A DNA stretch of 44,485 nucleotides from assembly GCA_001782015.1 (NCBI GenBank), contig MFNJ01000003.1, forward strand, positions 1-44,485, read 5' to 3'. The position numbers and the translations under genes were made by a program. The notes beneath the pieces were generated by a model that saw only the letters and a program-made list of their open reading frames with translations, had not been told where the DNA came from and did no database searches. Positions 23,132-31,410 of this stretch are shown one piece after another. Origin of the DNA: Candidatus Levybacteria bacterium RIFCSPHIGHO2_01_FULL_36_15. GTDB taxonomy: Bacteria > Patescibacteriota > Microgenomatia > Levybacterales > GWA1-39-11. Within the stretch, counting starts at the first letter, position 1, and each line of letters begins with the position of its first letter.

Positions 23132-25985
23132 ATTAGAAATAAAGTTGTTTTTTTTAGGGATAATCTTAATTTCTGTTATTTCTTACATACTTCCGGGATA
23201 TCTTTTTCCTTCTGATATCTTAAATAACTTACCAAGTTTTAGCCAAAATGAATGGGTTAAGCCAAAAAATTCGCTTATTGCAGATCCAGTGTTTCAGTTT
23301 GAACCATGGAGGAGCTACGCAAAGCAAAGGATATTAAAAGGTGAATTTCCATTATGGAATGATAAAAACGGTAACGGATCTCCCTTCTTTGCCAATCCTC
23401 AAACTGCAGTTTTGTATCCCTTGAATTTTTTTTATTATATTTTTTCTCCAAAAATAAGTTTGTATTTTATCTCTTTTACCAAACTTTACATTTTATTTAT
23501 ATTTTCTTATTTATATTTTAAGTCTTTGAAATGTTCCAGGTTTGCTTCTTTTGCTGGATCTTTTGTAGCAACATTTAGCGCTTTTCCAATAGTTTGGTTA
23601 TTTTGGCCACAGACCAACGTATTCATTCTACTTCCTGCAATACTTTATTTGACAGAAAAAATTAAAGAATCAAAAAGCAAGAATCTTCACAGATGGCTAA
23701 TTTTACTGGCGGTATCATATTTTTTAGTTATTTTAGGAGGGCACCCCGAAACTCTTTTTCAGATTGCGCTTGTTCACGGAATTTATATCTTATTAAGATT
23801 CAATAATGAAAATGTCAAAATCCTAAAAATTATTATAAGTTGCGGATTGGGATTTGTTTTGGGAGCGGTACAGCTTATTCCCTTTTTAGAATACCTTTTA
23901 AATAGTTTCGCTCTTTCGCAACGGTCAGGATCAGAGCATTTTTATTTTTTGCCACTTAAAAGCTTTATTCTTAATTTATTCCCATTTTTACTGGGTGCTC
24001 CGCATCTTAAATTTTATAAGCCTTTTGAAGTTTTTACTAATTTTCAGGAGACGATTGGAGGATATGTGGGAACAATTGTATTCTTAACTGCCTTAGCAGG
24101 TTTGGTTAAGTTTAGAAAAGATAATATTGTTAAGACATGGACGTTAATAATTGCTGGATCATATTTACTAGCATATAGGATTTGGCCGTTTTCTCTTATA
24201 AATGATCTTCCAGTACTAAATTTTAGCGCTAACCATAGATTGGTAGGTTTTGCGGCTTTTGGATTATCCGTTGTATTCATTGTAACGATAGACAAATTGA
24301 AGAATTTAAAGGTAAGTATAAATAATAAGCAAATTAAAATAGCAAACTATACTGCGATATTTTTAATAATAATTTTATTTATTTTGGGTATAATTGTTCC
24401 AGGAATACTAATAAAATATTTAAACTTAAGGGGAACGATCGAATCTTTTGCTTACTTTTTAGCCGGGCATCTGTCGTTTATTTTGATCTTGTCAATAATG
24501 TACTTATGGATTTTACTGATGTATTTAAAAAAAAGGGTGACAAAAACAGTTTTTATTTTTGTTTTATTTATATTAGTCTCTGCACAAACAATATTTCTTT
24601 TCTGGAATTACAATCCCGTAGTTTCTGAAAAATATTATTATCCTGACACTGAACTAACCCAGCAATTGAAAAGATTACCGACTGGTTTGATTCTTGAGGT
24701 AGGAAATCCCTCTTTGCCACCGGATGTTAACATGATTTATGGAATATCAAACGCCCAAAATTATGATGCTTTAGAAATTTCCGGGTATAAAAAAAATTTT
24801 GATAAATATTTTCCTGTTAAGAATCAATGGGCAAATCCTGATTCTATAACTCTTCCAGCTCTTCAAAAGTTTGGAATAAAATATGTTATTTCAGACCACG
24901 ATATAAATCTTAATAGAGAAATTATCCAACCAGAGAAAGAAAAAATTATAAACATTGCTGGTGTTAAACGTCTTGAAACAGTTATTGTTCCGCAACACCC
25001 ACACTTAAAAGAAATAAGGATTTTGACAGCAAATTTTAACAGAATAAATCATTGCCGTTTAGATATTAATATTTACCAAAAGTTTGAAAATTCTTTGATT
25101 TATAGCAGTAAATTTCCATGCGAGCAGATCAGAAACTACATGTATTATACAATTCCTGTAAACTCGATTAATTTTATTCCAGGAAAAGAATATGTTCTGA
25201 GTTTTAATCAATCTGATTTTTCCATGAATAACAATATTGCCTTTTTGGGAGGTAAAAACGGTAAGGCATATCTGGAATTGCTATTTGACGACAAAAATTC
25301 AATTTACAGAAAAATATGGTCGGAGAAAAATGTGTACATTTTTGAAGTTCCAAATTTTAACTTTATAACAACTACGGACAAATATAATCTCATTTCAAAA
25401 TATCCAGAATTAGTACAATTTGAGATATTTTCTCAAAAAAACCAGCAAATAGAAATAAAAATACCGTACTATCCCGGTTGGGTAGCATCAATAGACGGTA
25501 AAAAAACAGATCTAGTAAACTCTAAGCCTTTTGTGTACGTTAACGTTCCAAAAGGCAGACATCTGGTACAGATAAAATATTCACCCTTTTCTTTTTTGCT
25601 GGGACTGATTTTATCAGTGGCTTCTTTCTCATTGATCCTGATATTGCTTTTAAGATTTGAAAGAAAGCAAAACTGGTGGAAGAATTTTGAGACAAAATAT
25701 AATCAGTGGACAAATTCAGTTAAGCATAGTTATAAGTGGTATCAGCATGCAATTATTATATCAATAGGAATTCTAACTGCTTCATTTATATTTTTGACTA
25801 TATCTATTTTGGTTCCAATAAACTTTGAAACTCCTACTACGACAGCTATTAACTGGTTTACGGTTCATGCTTATCCAAAACAGAAAGATTTCCTGTATTT
25901 TTTTGCAGGCTTTATATTTGTTGTTAACGTCTCTGTTTTTATTTGGATTTTTTGGTTATGGAAAAAAATAAAAAATCATTATTGA
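23109..25985 (+). CDS. YfhO-family giant membrane protein
   Basis: A 958-aa multi-pass protein of the YfhO group, relatives of which add sugars to lipoteichoic or other surface glycans. Early DPVFQFEPWRSYAKQRILKG and EFPLWNDKNGNGSPFFANPQ are the characteristic first-loop motif. About 11-12 helices follow, then a large extracytoplasmic region (residues about 510-820) ending in the beta-type PYYPGWVASIDGKKT box with PKGRHLVQIKYSPFS. Three more helices come near the C-terminus. The gene overlaps the fusion gene (23 nt) and the next GT-C (28 nt), so it is translationally coupled. An alternative ATG lies 6 nt downstream. It may use a polyprenyl-linked donor. Confidence 0.87.
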   Translation: MFMLSKIKLEIKLFFLGIILISVISYILPGYLFPSDILNNLPSFSQNEWVKPKNSLIADPVFQFEPWRSYAKQRILKGEFPLWNDKNGNGSPFFANPQTAVLYPLNFFYYIFSPKISLYFISFTKLYILFIFSYLYFKSLKCSRFASFAGSFVATFSAFPIVWLFWPQTNVFILLPAILYLTEKIKESKSKNLHRWLILLAVSYFLVILGGHPETLFQIALVHGIYILLRFNNENVKILKIIISCGLGFVLGAVQLIPFLEYLLNSFALSQRSGSEHFYFLPLKSFILNLFPFLLGAPHLKFYKPFEVFTNFQETIGGYVGTIVFLTALAGLVKFRKDNIVKTWTLIIAGSYLLAYRIWPFSLINDLPVLNFSANHRLVGFAAFGLSVVFIVTIDKLKNLKVSINNKQIKIANYTAIFLIIILFILGIIVPGILIKYLNLRGTIESFAYFLAGHLSFILILSIMYLWILLMYLKKRVTKTVFIFVLFILVSAQTIFLFWNYNPVVSEKYYYPDTELTQQLKRLPTGLILEVGNPSLPPDVNMIYGISNAQNYDALEISGYKKNFDKYFPVKNQWANPDSITLPALQKFGIKYVISDHDINLNREIIQPEKEKIINIAGVKRLETVIVPQHPHLKEIRILTANFNRINHCRLDINIYQKFENSLIYSSKFPCEQIRNYMYYTIPVNSINFIPGKEYVLSFNQSDFSMNNNIAFLGGKNGKAYLELLFDDKNSIYRKIWSEKNVYIFEVPNFNFITTTDKYNLISKYPELVQFEIFSQKNQQIEIKIPYYPGWVASIDGKKTDLVNSKPFVYVNVPKGRHLVQIKYSPFSFLLGLILSVASFSLILILLLRFERKQNWWKNFETKYNQWTNSVKHSYKWYQHAIIISIGILTASFIFLTISILVPINFETPTTTAINWFTVHAYPKQKDFLYFFAGFIFVVNVSVFIWIFWLWKKIKNHY

Positions 25986-27547
25986 TTAGTTTACTTATAA
26001 TATTGGTAGCTTTTCTGATTGGACCTACTTATACAAGCAGTCCGTTTTTAGGAAATATTAATCTTATTGATGAGGGACAATTCGGGGCTTGGGTTAATCA
26101 TATGTCTCATGGAAAGTACCTTTTTAAGGATATATATCTGACTTATGGTCCACTGTATGTTTATCCATTATATCTAGTTTTCAAAATATTTACTCCGTCG
26201 GCATTTATTATCAGATCCTATCTTGCGCTAGGAAGCACTTTAGGAATTGTTGTTTGTTATTTAATATTACAGAGACTGAATTTATCTAAGGTAATAACTT
26301 TTATAATTATAACTCTGTTAATTATTCTTCCGATCATGCATTTCAGGCAAGCCATGGGACTAATAGTCATTTATTGTTTAATAAGAGCGGTAGAAAAGGC
26401 AAGCAAGTTATGGTTTTTTTTTGGAGGATCATTTATCGCGTTTTCATTTCTTGTGAGTCAGGATATAGGAATATTTACGTTTTTAGTTTTTATTTTTTTA
26501 ATTTTGTACAAATTGATTTTTAATAAAAATTTAAGAATTTTGATTTTTAACCTTATTTTTTCTGTTCTGGGTTTTTCTTTGGTATTTGTGCCTTTTATAC
26601 TTTGGGCAGGATACGAAAAATGGTTAAGCGAATATTTCCAAGTTACTTTGAATGTTATTACGTCTTTTTCAGGTATTAATGTTCCAAACGGACAAAATTT
26701 CCCAAGTCCATTATGTTTTGGTTGTAAAAGTTTTATTTTAGAAATTAAATATATATTTTCTAAGGATGCGCTTTTATATTGGGAGATATTATTTTATATA
26801 TCTGCGCTAATGTATTTTATTGTTAGACTTGTCTTAAAATTAAACAATAAAATGGACGGAAAACTGTTCATCGTTTGGTTATTTGGATTTTTTCTTTACA
26901 TGATTTTGTTAAGCAGAAGTGGGATTGGTCATTTTTATTATACTTTATCACCAATGCTGATTTTACTCGGATATTTTGCCGACAGATTATATAACAAATT
27001 GACCGGTGCTAAAAATCTTACGGAAAAAGCAACATCTATGCTTTTGTTATCCGCTTCAGCATTTTTTTTGTTAAGATTGGTATTGATAAACAGGCCACAG
27101 ATAAAAGAAATTATCAAGATACCTCGTGCAGCTTTGGCAGTAAAAAATAACCCTGATAGGGTGGGATCGGTTCTTATATCTTCATCTCAAAAAAAATATA
27201 TAAAAGACATTCAAGACTATATTCTAAAGAATACCACCAAAAAAGATTACGTCTTCTTTTTAAATGATGAGCCGATGATGTATTTTTTTCTGGACAGGGT
27301 TAATCCAACCAGGTATGATTTGCCGTTTTTGGCTAACACTTTAGAAAAAAGATTGGAACTGCTGAGCGATTTAAACAATAAGAAACCAAAATATATAATT
27401 GAGGATAGGAAAGTTTGGGCTGTAGATGGAATAAATAATCGTACAAGGTTGCCGGAGGTATTAAAATATATAGGCCAGAAATATAAACAGTGTGATTTGA
27501 TTGATAATCAAGTGGTAGTATATTGCTTAATTTATAATAATCAATAA
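25958..27547 (+). CDS. GT-C family membrane glycosyltransferase
   Basis: A roughly 529-aa multi-pass protein of the PMT/ArnT-like superfamily. The first loop is NINLIDEGQFGAWVNHMSHG with KDIYLTYGPLYVYPLY, the acidic DEG and YGPL pattern of this clade. The C-terminal extracytoplasmic tail has DYVFFLNDEPMMYFFLDRVN and then a NPTRYDLPF box that is shared with the protein at 39369. I start it at the ATG (25958) rather than the upstream TTG. The last gene of the operon beginning at 19746. Donor and acceptor are unknown; a polyprenyl-phosphate sugar donor is expected for the fold. Confidence 0.82.
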   Translation: MEKNKKSLLISLLIILVAFLIGPTYTSSPFLGNINLIDEGQFGAWVNHMSHGKYLFKDIYLTYGPLYVYPLYLVFKIFTPSAFIIRSYLALGSTLGIVVCYLILQRLNLSKVITFIIITLLIILPIMHFRQAMGLIVIYCLIRAVEKASKLWFFFGGSFIAFSFLVSQDIGIFTFLVFIFLILYKLIFNKNLRILIFNLIFSVLGFSLVFVPFILWAGYEKWLSEYFQVTLNVITSFSGINVPNGQNFPSPLCFGCKSFILEIKYIFSKDALLYWEILFYISALMYFIVRLVLKLNNKMDGKLFIVWLFGFFLYMILLSRSGIGHFYYTLSPMLILLGYFADRLYNKLTGAKNLTEKATSMLLLSASAFFLLRLVLINRPQIKEIIKIPRAALAVKNNPDRVGSVLISSSQKKYIKDIQDYILKNTTKKDYVFFLNDEPMMYFFLDRVNPTRYDLPFLANTLEKRLELLSDLNNKKPKYIIEDRKVWAVDGINNRTRLPEVLKYIGQKYKQCDLIDNQVVVYCLIYNNQ

Positions 27548-27599
27548 TTATTTAGATATAAATCTAAACAAAATAAAAAATTCGTGCCACATAAGGTTA

Positions 27600-27629
27600 T
27601 TGTTTATTAAGATTTTTTTATGTTAAAAT
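27600..27629 (+). promoter_or_regulatory. Leaderless promoter of the epimerase gene at 27637
   Basis: TTGTTT (27600-27605), an 18-nt spacer and TAAAAT (27624-27629) are followed by 7 nt and the ATG. This places the transcription start on or beside the start codon. Confidence 0.6.
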
Positions 27630-27636
27630 CTTACCT

Positions 27637-28620
27637 ATGACAAGAGTTATTGTAACAGGGGGAGCAGGATTTATTGGCAAAGAGATTGTAAAAAAACTTC
27701 TTAAAAAAGGATACGAGGTTATAGTAGCAGATAATTTGAGTAAATCTAAATTTCATCAAAAAGAAGAGTTTATTCCAAAAGAAAAAAAAGGAAACTATCA
27801 ATTTCTAAATGCGGATTTAACAGATTCTAAATCAACTAATAAATTATTCAAAAAAATTGACGTTTGTATTAATCTGGCCGCAAAAATTGGAGGTATAGGC
27901 TATTTTCATAAAGTTCCAGGGGAAATTATTTCTGAAAATAACAAAATATACTCTTCCACTTTTGAGTCTGCGGCAAAAAATAATCTTAAACGGATGATTT
28001 TTGTATCTTCCTCAATGGTTTTTGAATCAGCTTCAAGTTTTCCTAGTAAAGAAAGCGATATAGGCAAAATGCCTCCTCCGTCAAGCGCGTATGGTTTCTC
28101 AAAGCTTACAGGGGAATATTATTGCAGGGCGTTTTGGGAGCAGTACAAGCTTCCTTACAGCATTTGCAGACCATTTAATGCTTATGGAATAAATGAATAT
28201 CTGGGAAAAGAGGTAGGGGATGCTCATGTAATTCCAGATATTGTTAATAAGATTTTAACGAAACAATATCCTCTGAAACTTTTAGGGGACGGAAATCAAA
28301 TCAGGTGTTTTACCCATGTCAGCGATTTAGCAGATGGGATTATTGCAGTAATGGAAAGCAGAAAAGCTATTAATGATGATTTTAACATTGCAGATCCTAC
28401 TCCAATTAAGATGGTGGATCTTGCAAGATTAATCTGGAAAATGATGGGAGTAAAAAGGCCGCTTACAATAAGATATGTTGAGGGATTTAAGTATGACGTA
28501 AAAGTTAGAATGCCTGATGTGTCAAAAACTCAAACATTAATCGGGTGGAGATCTAAAATAAAATTAAATGATGGGTTAATTGAGACAATAAATTGGTTAA
28601 AGAGTAACTCAAATGATTAG
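27637..28620 (+). CDS. NAD-dependent nucleotide-sugar epimerase/dehydratase
   Basis: An extended SDR of 327 aa. The Rossmann start VIVTGGAGFIGKEIVKKLL has GxxGxxG, with INLAAKIGGIGYF after it. A serine-rich strand FVSSSMVFE precedes YGFSK, the YxxxK catalytic pair, followed by CRPFNAYG. Members are UDP-glucose 4-epimerase-like or GDP-mannose/UDP-GlcNAc dehydratase-like, and the exact one is not clear. Its stop overlaps the start of the UDP-sugar dehydrogenase gene by 8 nt, so the two enzymes probably act in one pathway producing a uronic-acid or modified hexose donor. Confidence 0.88.
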   Translation: MTRVIVTGGAGFIGKEIVKKLLKKGYEVIVADNLSKSKFHQKEEFIPKEKKGNYQFLNADLTDSKSTNKLFKKIDVCINLAAKIGGIGYFHKVPGEIISENNKIYSSTFESAAKNNLKRMIFVSSSMVFESASSFPSKESDIGKMPPPSSAYGFSKLTGEYYCRAFWEQYKLPYSICRPFNAYGINEYLGKEVGDAHVIPDIVNKILTKQYPLKLLGDGNQIRCFTHVSDLADGIIAVMESRKAINDDFNIADPTPIKMVDLARLIWKMMGVKRPLTIRYVEGFKYDVKVRMPDVSKTQTLIGWRSKIKLNDGLIETINWLKSNSND

Positions 28621-29878
28621 AAAGGAAATAATTACAGTAATAGGAATAGGAAGAGTTGGGCTTCCCATGGCTCTATCCTTTGCAAATGAAGGATTTAAGG
28701 TCTTTGGTATTGGACGGAACCTTGACAAAATAGAAGCGATTAACAGAGGAACGATGCCCTTTATGGAAGAAGGGGGAGAAATCTTGTTAAAAAAAATTAT
28801 TAATAAAAAATTCTTTGCTACTACTGATTATTCATGCATAAAAAACAGTCACTATATTATTTTAACTTTAGGAACCCCTGTTGATGAAAACATGAATCCT
28901 GTTTACGATCAAATTAATGCGGCAATTGAAAACAGTAAACCATATTTTAGGCCTGGGCAAACATTAATTCTAAGAAGCACAGTATCTCCCCGTACTACCA
29001 GTTATGTAAAATCATTGATAGACGATTTTAATGGTTTAAAAGTGGGAAAAAACTTTTTCCTGGCTTTTTGTCCGGAGAGAATTTCAGAAGGAAAAGCCTT
29101 AGAAGAAATTAAATCTATCCCGCAAATTATAGGTGGCATTGATAGCGCAAGTTCCAAAAAAGCAAATCTCTTGTTTCAAAAAATTGGAGTTGAAACAGTA
29201 GTTACCGACGCCGTCTCAGCGGAACTTGCTAAATTATTTACCAATATGTATAGATATATTAATTTTGCTGTAGGAAATGAATTTATGTTACTGGCGGCCA
29301 ATTATAATAGAGATATTTATAACATTGTCAATATGGTTAATTACAAATACAAACGCGGTGGCATCAGTTTACCCGGAATGACAGCCGGTCCATGCCTTTT
29401 TAAAGACGGATTTTTCCTGATCTCAGATCTTCCATACACAGACCTTATTTCAACAAGCTGGAAAATTAATGAGTCCATCCCAATATTTTTAATTAAAAAA
29501 ATAAGAGAAAGAATGAAACTGGAAGGAAAGAAAACAATAATATTGGGTTTGGCATTTAAAAGCGGGATAGATGATATCAGAGAATCGTTAAGTTTTAAAG
29601 TCAGAAAGGCTTTGTTGCGCGAGAGATCAAAAGTTGTACTGCATGATCCTTACGTTAAAACTTATGTCAATCAGGAGGTTGTTAGAGATGTCTATCAGGC
29701 AATAGAAGGAGCAGATCTTATATTTGTTGCAACTGCTCACAAGCAATATAAATCATTAGACATGAAGATGGTAAAAAAATTGGTTAAGAAAAATTGTCTG
29801 GTGTGTGATGTTTGGAATGTTTTTAAAACTGATAAAATTATTTATAAATTGAATTATCTTGATAAGAATGAAAAGTAG
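28613..29878 (+). CDS. UDP-sugar 6-dehydrogenase (UDP-Glc/UDP-ManNAc dehydrogenase family)
   Basis: A four-electron NAD-dependent oxidase that makes nucleotide-linked uronic acids. The 421-aa protein has ITVIGIGRVGLPMALSFA (NAD binding), LTLGTPVDENMNP, LRSTVSPRTT, CPERISEGKALEEI and IIGG, then AELAKLFTNMYRYINFAVGN. The catalytic cysteine sits in GMTAGPCLFKDGFFL (about C261). The C-terminal domain has LGLAFKSGIDDIRES. The usual GGHC motif is replaced by AGPC, a variant that keeps the cysteine. The start overlaps the epimerase stop by 8 nt. The family resembles WecC/Ugd-type enzymes, and the sugar is not certain. Confidence 0.92.
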   Translation: MIRKEIITVIGIGRVGLPMALSFANEGFKVFGIGRNLDKIEAINRGTMPFMEEGGEILLKKIINKKFFATTDYSCIKNSHYIILTLGTPVDENMNPVYDQINAAIENSKPYFRPGQTLILRSTVSPRTTSYVKSLIDDFNGLKVGKNFFLAFCPERISEGKALEEIKSIPQIIGGIDSASSKKANLLFQKIGVETVVTDAVSAELAKLFTNMYRYINFAVGNEFMLLAANYNRDIYNIVNMVNYKYKRGGISLPGMTAGPCLFKDGFFLISDLPYTDLISTSWKINESIPIFLIKKIRERMKLEGKKTIILGLAFKSGIDDIRESLSFKVRKALLRERSKVVLHDPYVKTYVNQEVVRDVYQAIEGADLIFVATAHKQYKSLDMKMVKKLVKKNCLVCDVWNVFKTDKIIYKLNYLDKNEK

Positions 29879-30575
29879 AGCTGACATTATTTTGCCAATA
29901 CATCATGAAGAGGATAATGTTGAGAAGGTAGTCATTCAGATAGACAAAAATGTTAAAACCCCGCACCGTCTTTTTTTTGTTTATGACGAAGACAATGATC
30001 CGTCAATATATATCGTAAAAAAATTAAAGAAAAAGTTTCCTAATATTTATTTGCTAAAAAATGATTATGGAAAAGGGATAGTAAATGCTTTAAAAACCGG
30101 ATTTAACCATGCAAAATCAGAAATTATAGTTACAATGATGGCAGACTTATCTGATGACCCGAAGGTAATAGATAAAATGGTTAAAAAAATCGATCAAGGG
30201 TTAGATATGGTTTGTGCATCAAGATACAGCAAGAGCGGAGCAAGAAAAGGGGGACCTTTTATGAAGGCATTAATCTCTTACTTAGGATGTCTAACCTTGA
30301 ATATATTAACTGGCATTCCTACAAGGGACTCAACTAATGCTTTTAAATGTTTCAGGAAAAATATATTAAAAAAAATAGAAATTCAAAGCGTTGGAGGGTT
30401 TGAACTGCCTTTGGAACTGGCGGTCAAATCTTATTTTTTAGGATATAGAATAGGTGAGATACCAACAGTTTGGGAGGAGAGAAAAAGCGGAAAATCCAAG
30501 TTCAAATTTATCCAGTGGTTGCCTCATTATTTAAGATGGTACCTATATGCAGTAAGAAGTAGATACGGGTCTTAA
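29868..30575 (+). CDS. GT2 glycosyltransferase, DPM1-like
   Basis: A compact GT2 enzyme of about 235 aa that probably transfers a sugar to polyprenyl phosphate or a related acceptor. It has ADIILPIHHEEDNVEKVVIQ, FVYDEDND, KNDYGKGIVNALKTGF, MMADLSDDP (metal-binding acidic cluster), CASRYSKSGARKGG, TRDSTNAFKCFRK and GGFELPLELAVKSYFLGYR, ending in a KSKF box. It has no long C-terminal membrane helix pair, unlike GtrB. The tracked TTG start is replaced by the ATG at 29868. It overlaps the dehydrogenase by 11 nt and converges with the minus-strand GT2 gene with a 4-nt stop overlap. Confidence 0.88.
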   Translation: MKSRADIILPIHHEEDNVEKVVIQIDKNVKTPHRLFFVYDEDNDPSIYIVKKLKKKFPNIYLLKNDYGKGIVNALKTGFNHAKSEIIVTMMADLSDDPKVIDKMVKKIDQGLDMVCASRYSKSGARKGGPFMKALISYLGCLTLNILTGIPTRDSTNAFKCFRKNILKKIEIQSVGGFELPLELAVKSYFLGYRIGEIPTVWEERKSGKSKFKFIQWLPHYLRWYLYAVRSRYGS

Positions 30576-31273
30576 TTTTTTAGGCCGGTTTTTAAGATTG
30601 TGATCAAGACCAAAATTCCATGTTTTATTGAATTAACATTTGATGAACCAGATGAACGTTTTTTATAAGTAATCGGTACGTTTAACACTTTATATTTTTT
30701 CTTCACAGCTTTAATTACAAGTTCCGCTTCATATCCAAAGTGATTCTCTTCCGGTTTTATTTCTTTTAGTACCGGGGTTTTGAATCCCTTAAATCCAGCC
30801 ATGACGTCTGTTATTCTTTGTTTGGTAACAGCAGACGTTGCTCCCGAAAGAAAAAAACTCCCTAAAAGTTTTAGGAAAGAAACAGAACCGGGTTCGACGC
30901 TTGAGCCTTTTTGGTACCGTGTACCGAGTGTAACATCATGTCCCTTGGTTAACGGATCAATGAGTCTTGGAATTTCTGAAGGAATAAACTGATAATCTGC
31001 ATCGATTTGCACGACATAGTCTCCTTTTATATGAGGAATAGAGAGCTTTACAGCGTTGCCTTTGCCCATTCCTTTACCAACGTGTACAACCTTTGCGCCT
31101 GATTTTTCTGCTATCTTTCTTGTTTGATCCGTGGTTTTACTGTCTATAATGACAAGTATATTTATATTGTATTTTTTTATTTTAATACAGTCTTTGACCA
31201 TCTTTTCAATAGTTTTTTCTTCATTTACGGCAGGAATAAGAACAGTGACATTAGACAAAGGGTGAGATTTCAT
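30572..31273 (-). CDS. GT2 glycosyltransferase, DPM1-like
   Basis: A 233-aa GT2 enzyme. It has VTVLIPAVNEEKTIEKMVKD, LVIIDSKTTDQTRKIA, GKGMGKGNAVKLSI, VVQIDADYQFIPSEI (DxD-like), LGTRYQKGSS and a MAGFKGF box, then GYEAELVIKAVKKKYKVLN. Relatives are dolichol-phosphate-mannose synthase-like. The ATG at 31273 is preferred because the tracked TTG at 31309 is the -35 box of its own promoter. It overlaps its convergent neighbour's stop by 4 nt. The two DPM1-like enzymes side by side suggest two different polyprenyl-phosphate sugars. Confidence 0.88.
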   Translation of the reverse strand: MKSHPLSNVTVLIPAVNEEKTIEKMVKDCIKIKKYNINILVIIDSKTTDQTRKIAEKSGAKVVHVGKGMGKGNAVKLSIPHIKGDYVVQIDADYQFIPSEIPRLIDPLTKGHDVTLGTRYQKGSSVEPGSVSFLKLLGSFFLSGATSAVTKQRITDVMAGFKGFKTPVLKEIKPEENHFGYEAELVIKAVKKKYKVLNVPITYKKRSSGSSNVNSIKHGILVLITILKTGLKN

Positions 31274-31280
31274 AAAAAAT

Positions 31281-31309
31281 ATTTTACCAGTAATATTCTT
31301 CCAGCGCAA
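31281..31309 (-). promoter_or_regulatory. Leaderless promoter of the DPM1-like gene
   Basis: On the minus strand TTGCGC (31309-31304), a 17-nt spacer and TAAAAT (31286-31281) are followed by 7 nt to the ATG at 31273. The geometry is identical to rplU, and the ORF track's TTG start is the -35. Confidence 0.65.
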
Positions 31310-31360
31310 ATATGAGCCAACAAACTACTTTTGGCTAATATTATAAAATTCATTTGCTAG

Positions 31361-31369
31361 TGGTATAAT
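31361..31369 (+). promoter_or_regulatory. Extended -10 promoter upstream of the GT-C gene at 31411
   Basis: TGGTATAAT has a perfect TATAAT with TG-N. It lies within a stretch holding two direct TTGGCTAAT copies and one inverted AGCCAA. The expected leader to the GTG is about 35 nt. Confidence 0.45.
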
Positions 31370-31410
31370 TTTACTTGTATAGTTGGCTAATTATAGCAAA
31401 GATTTAAGGA

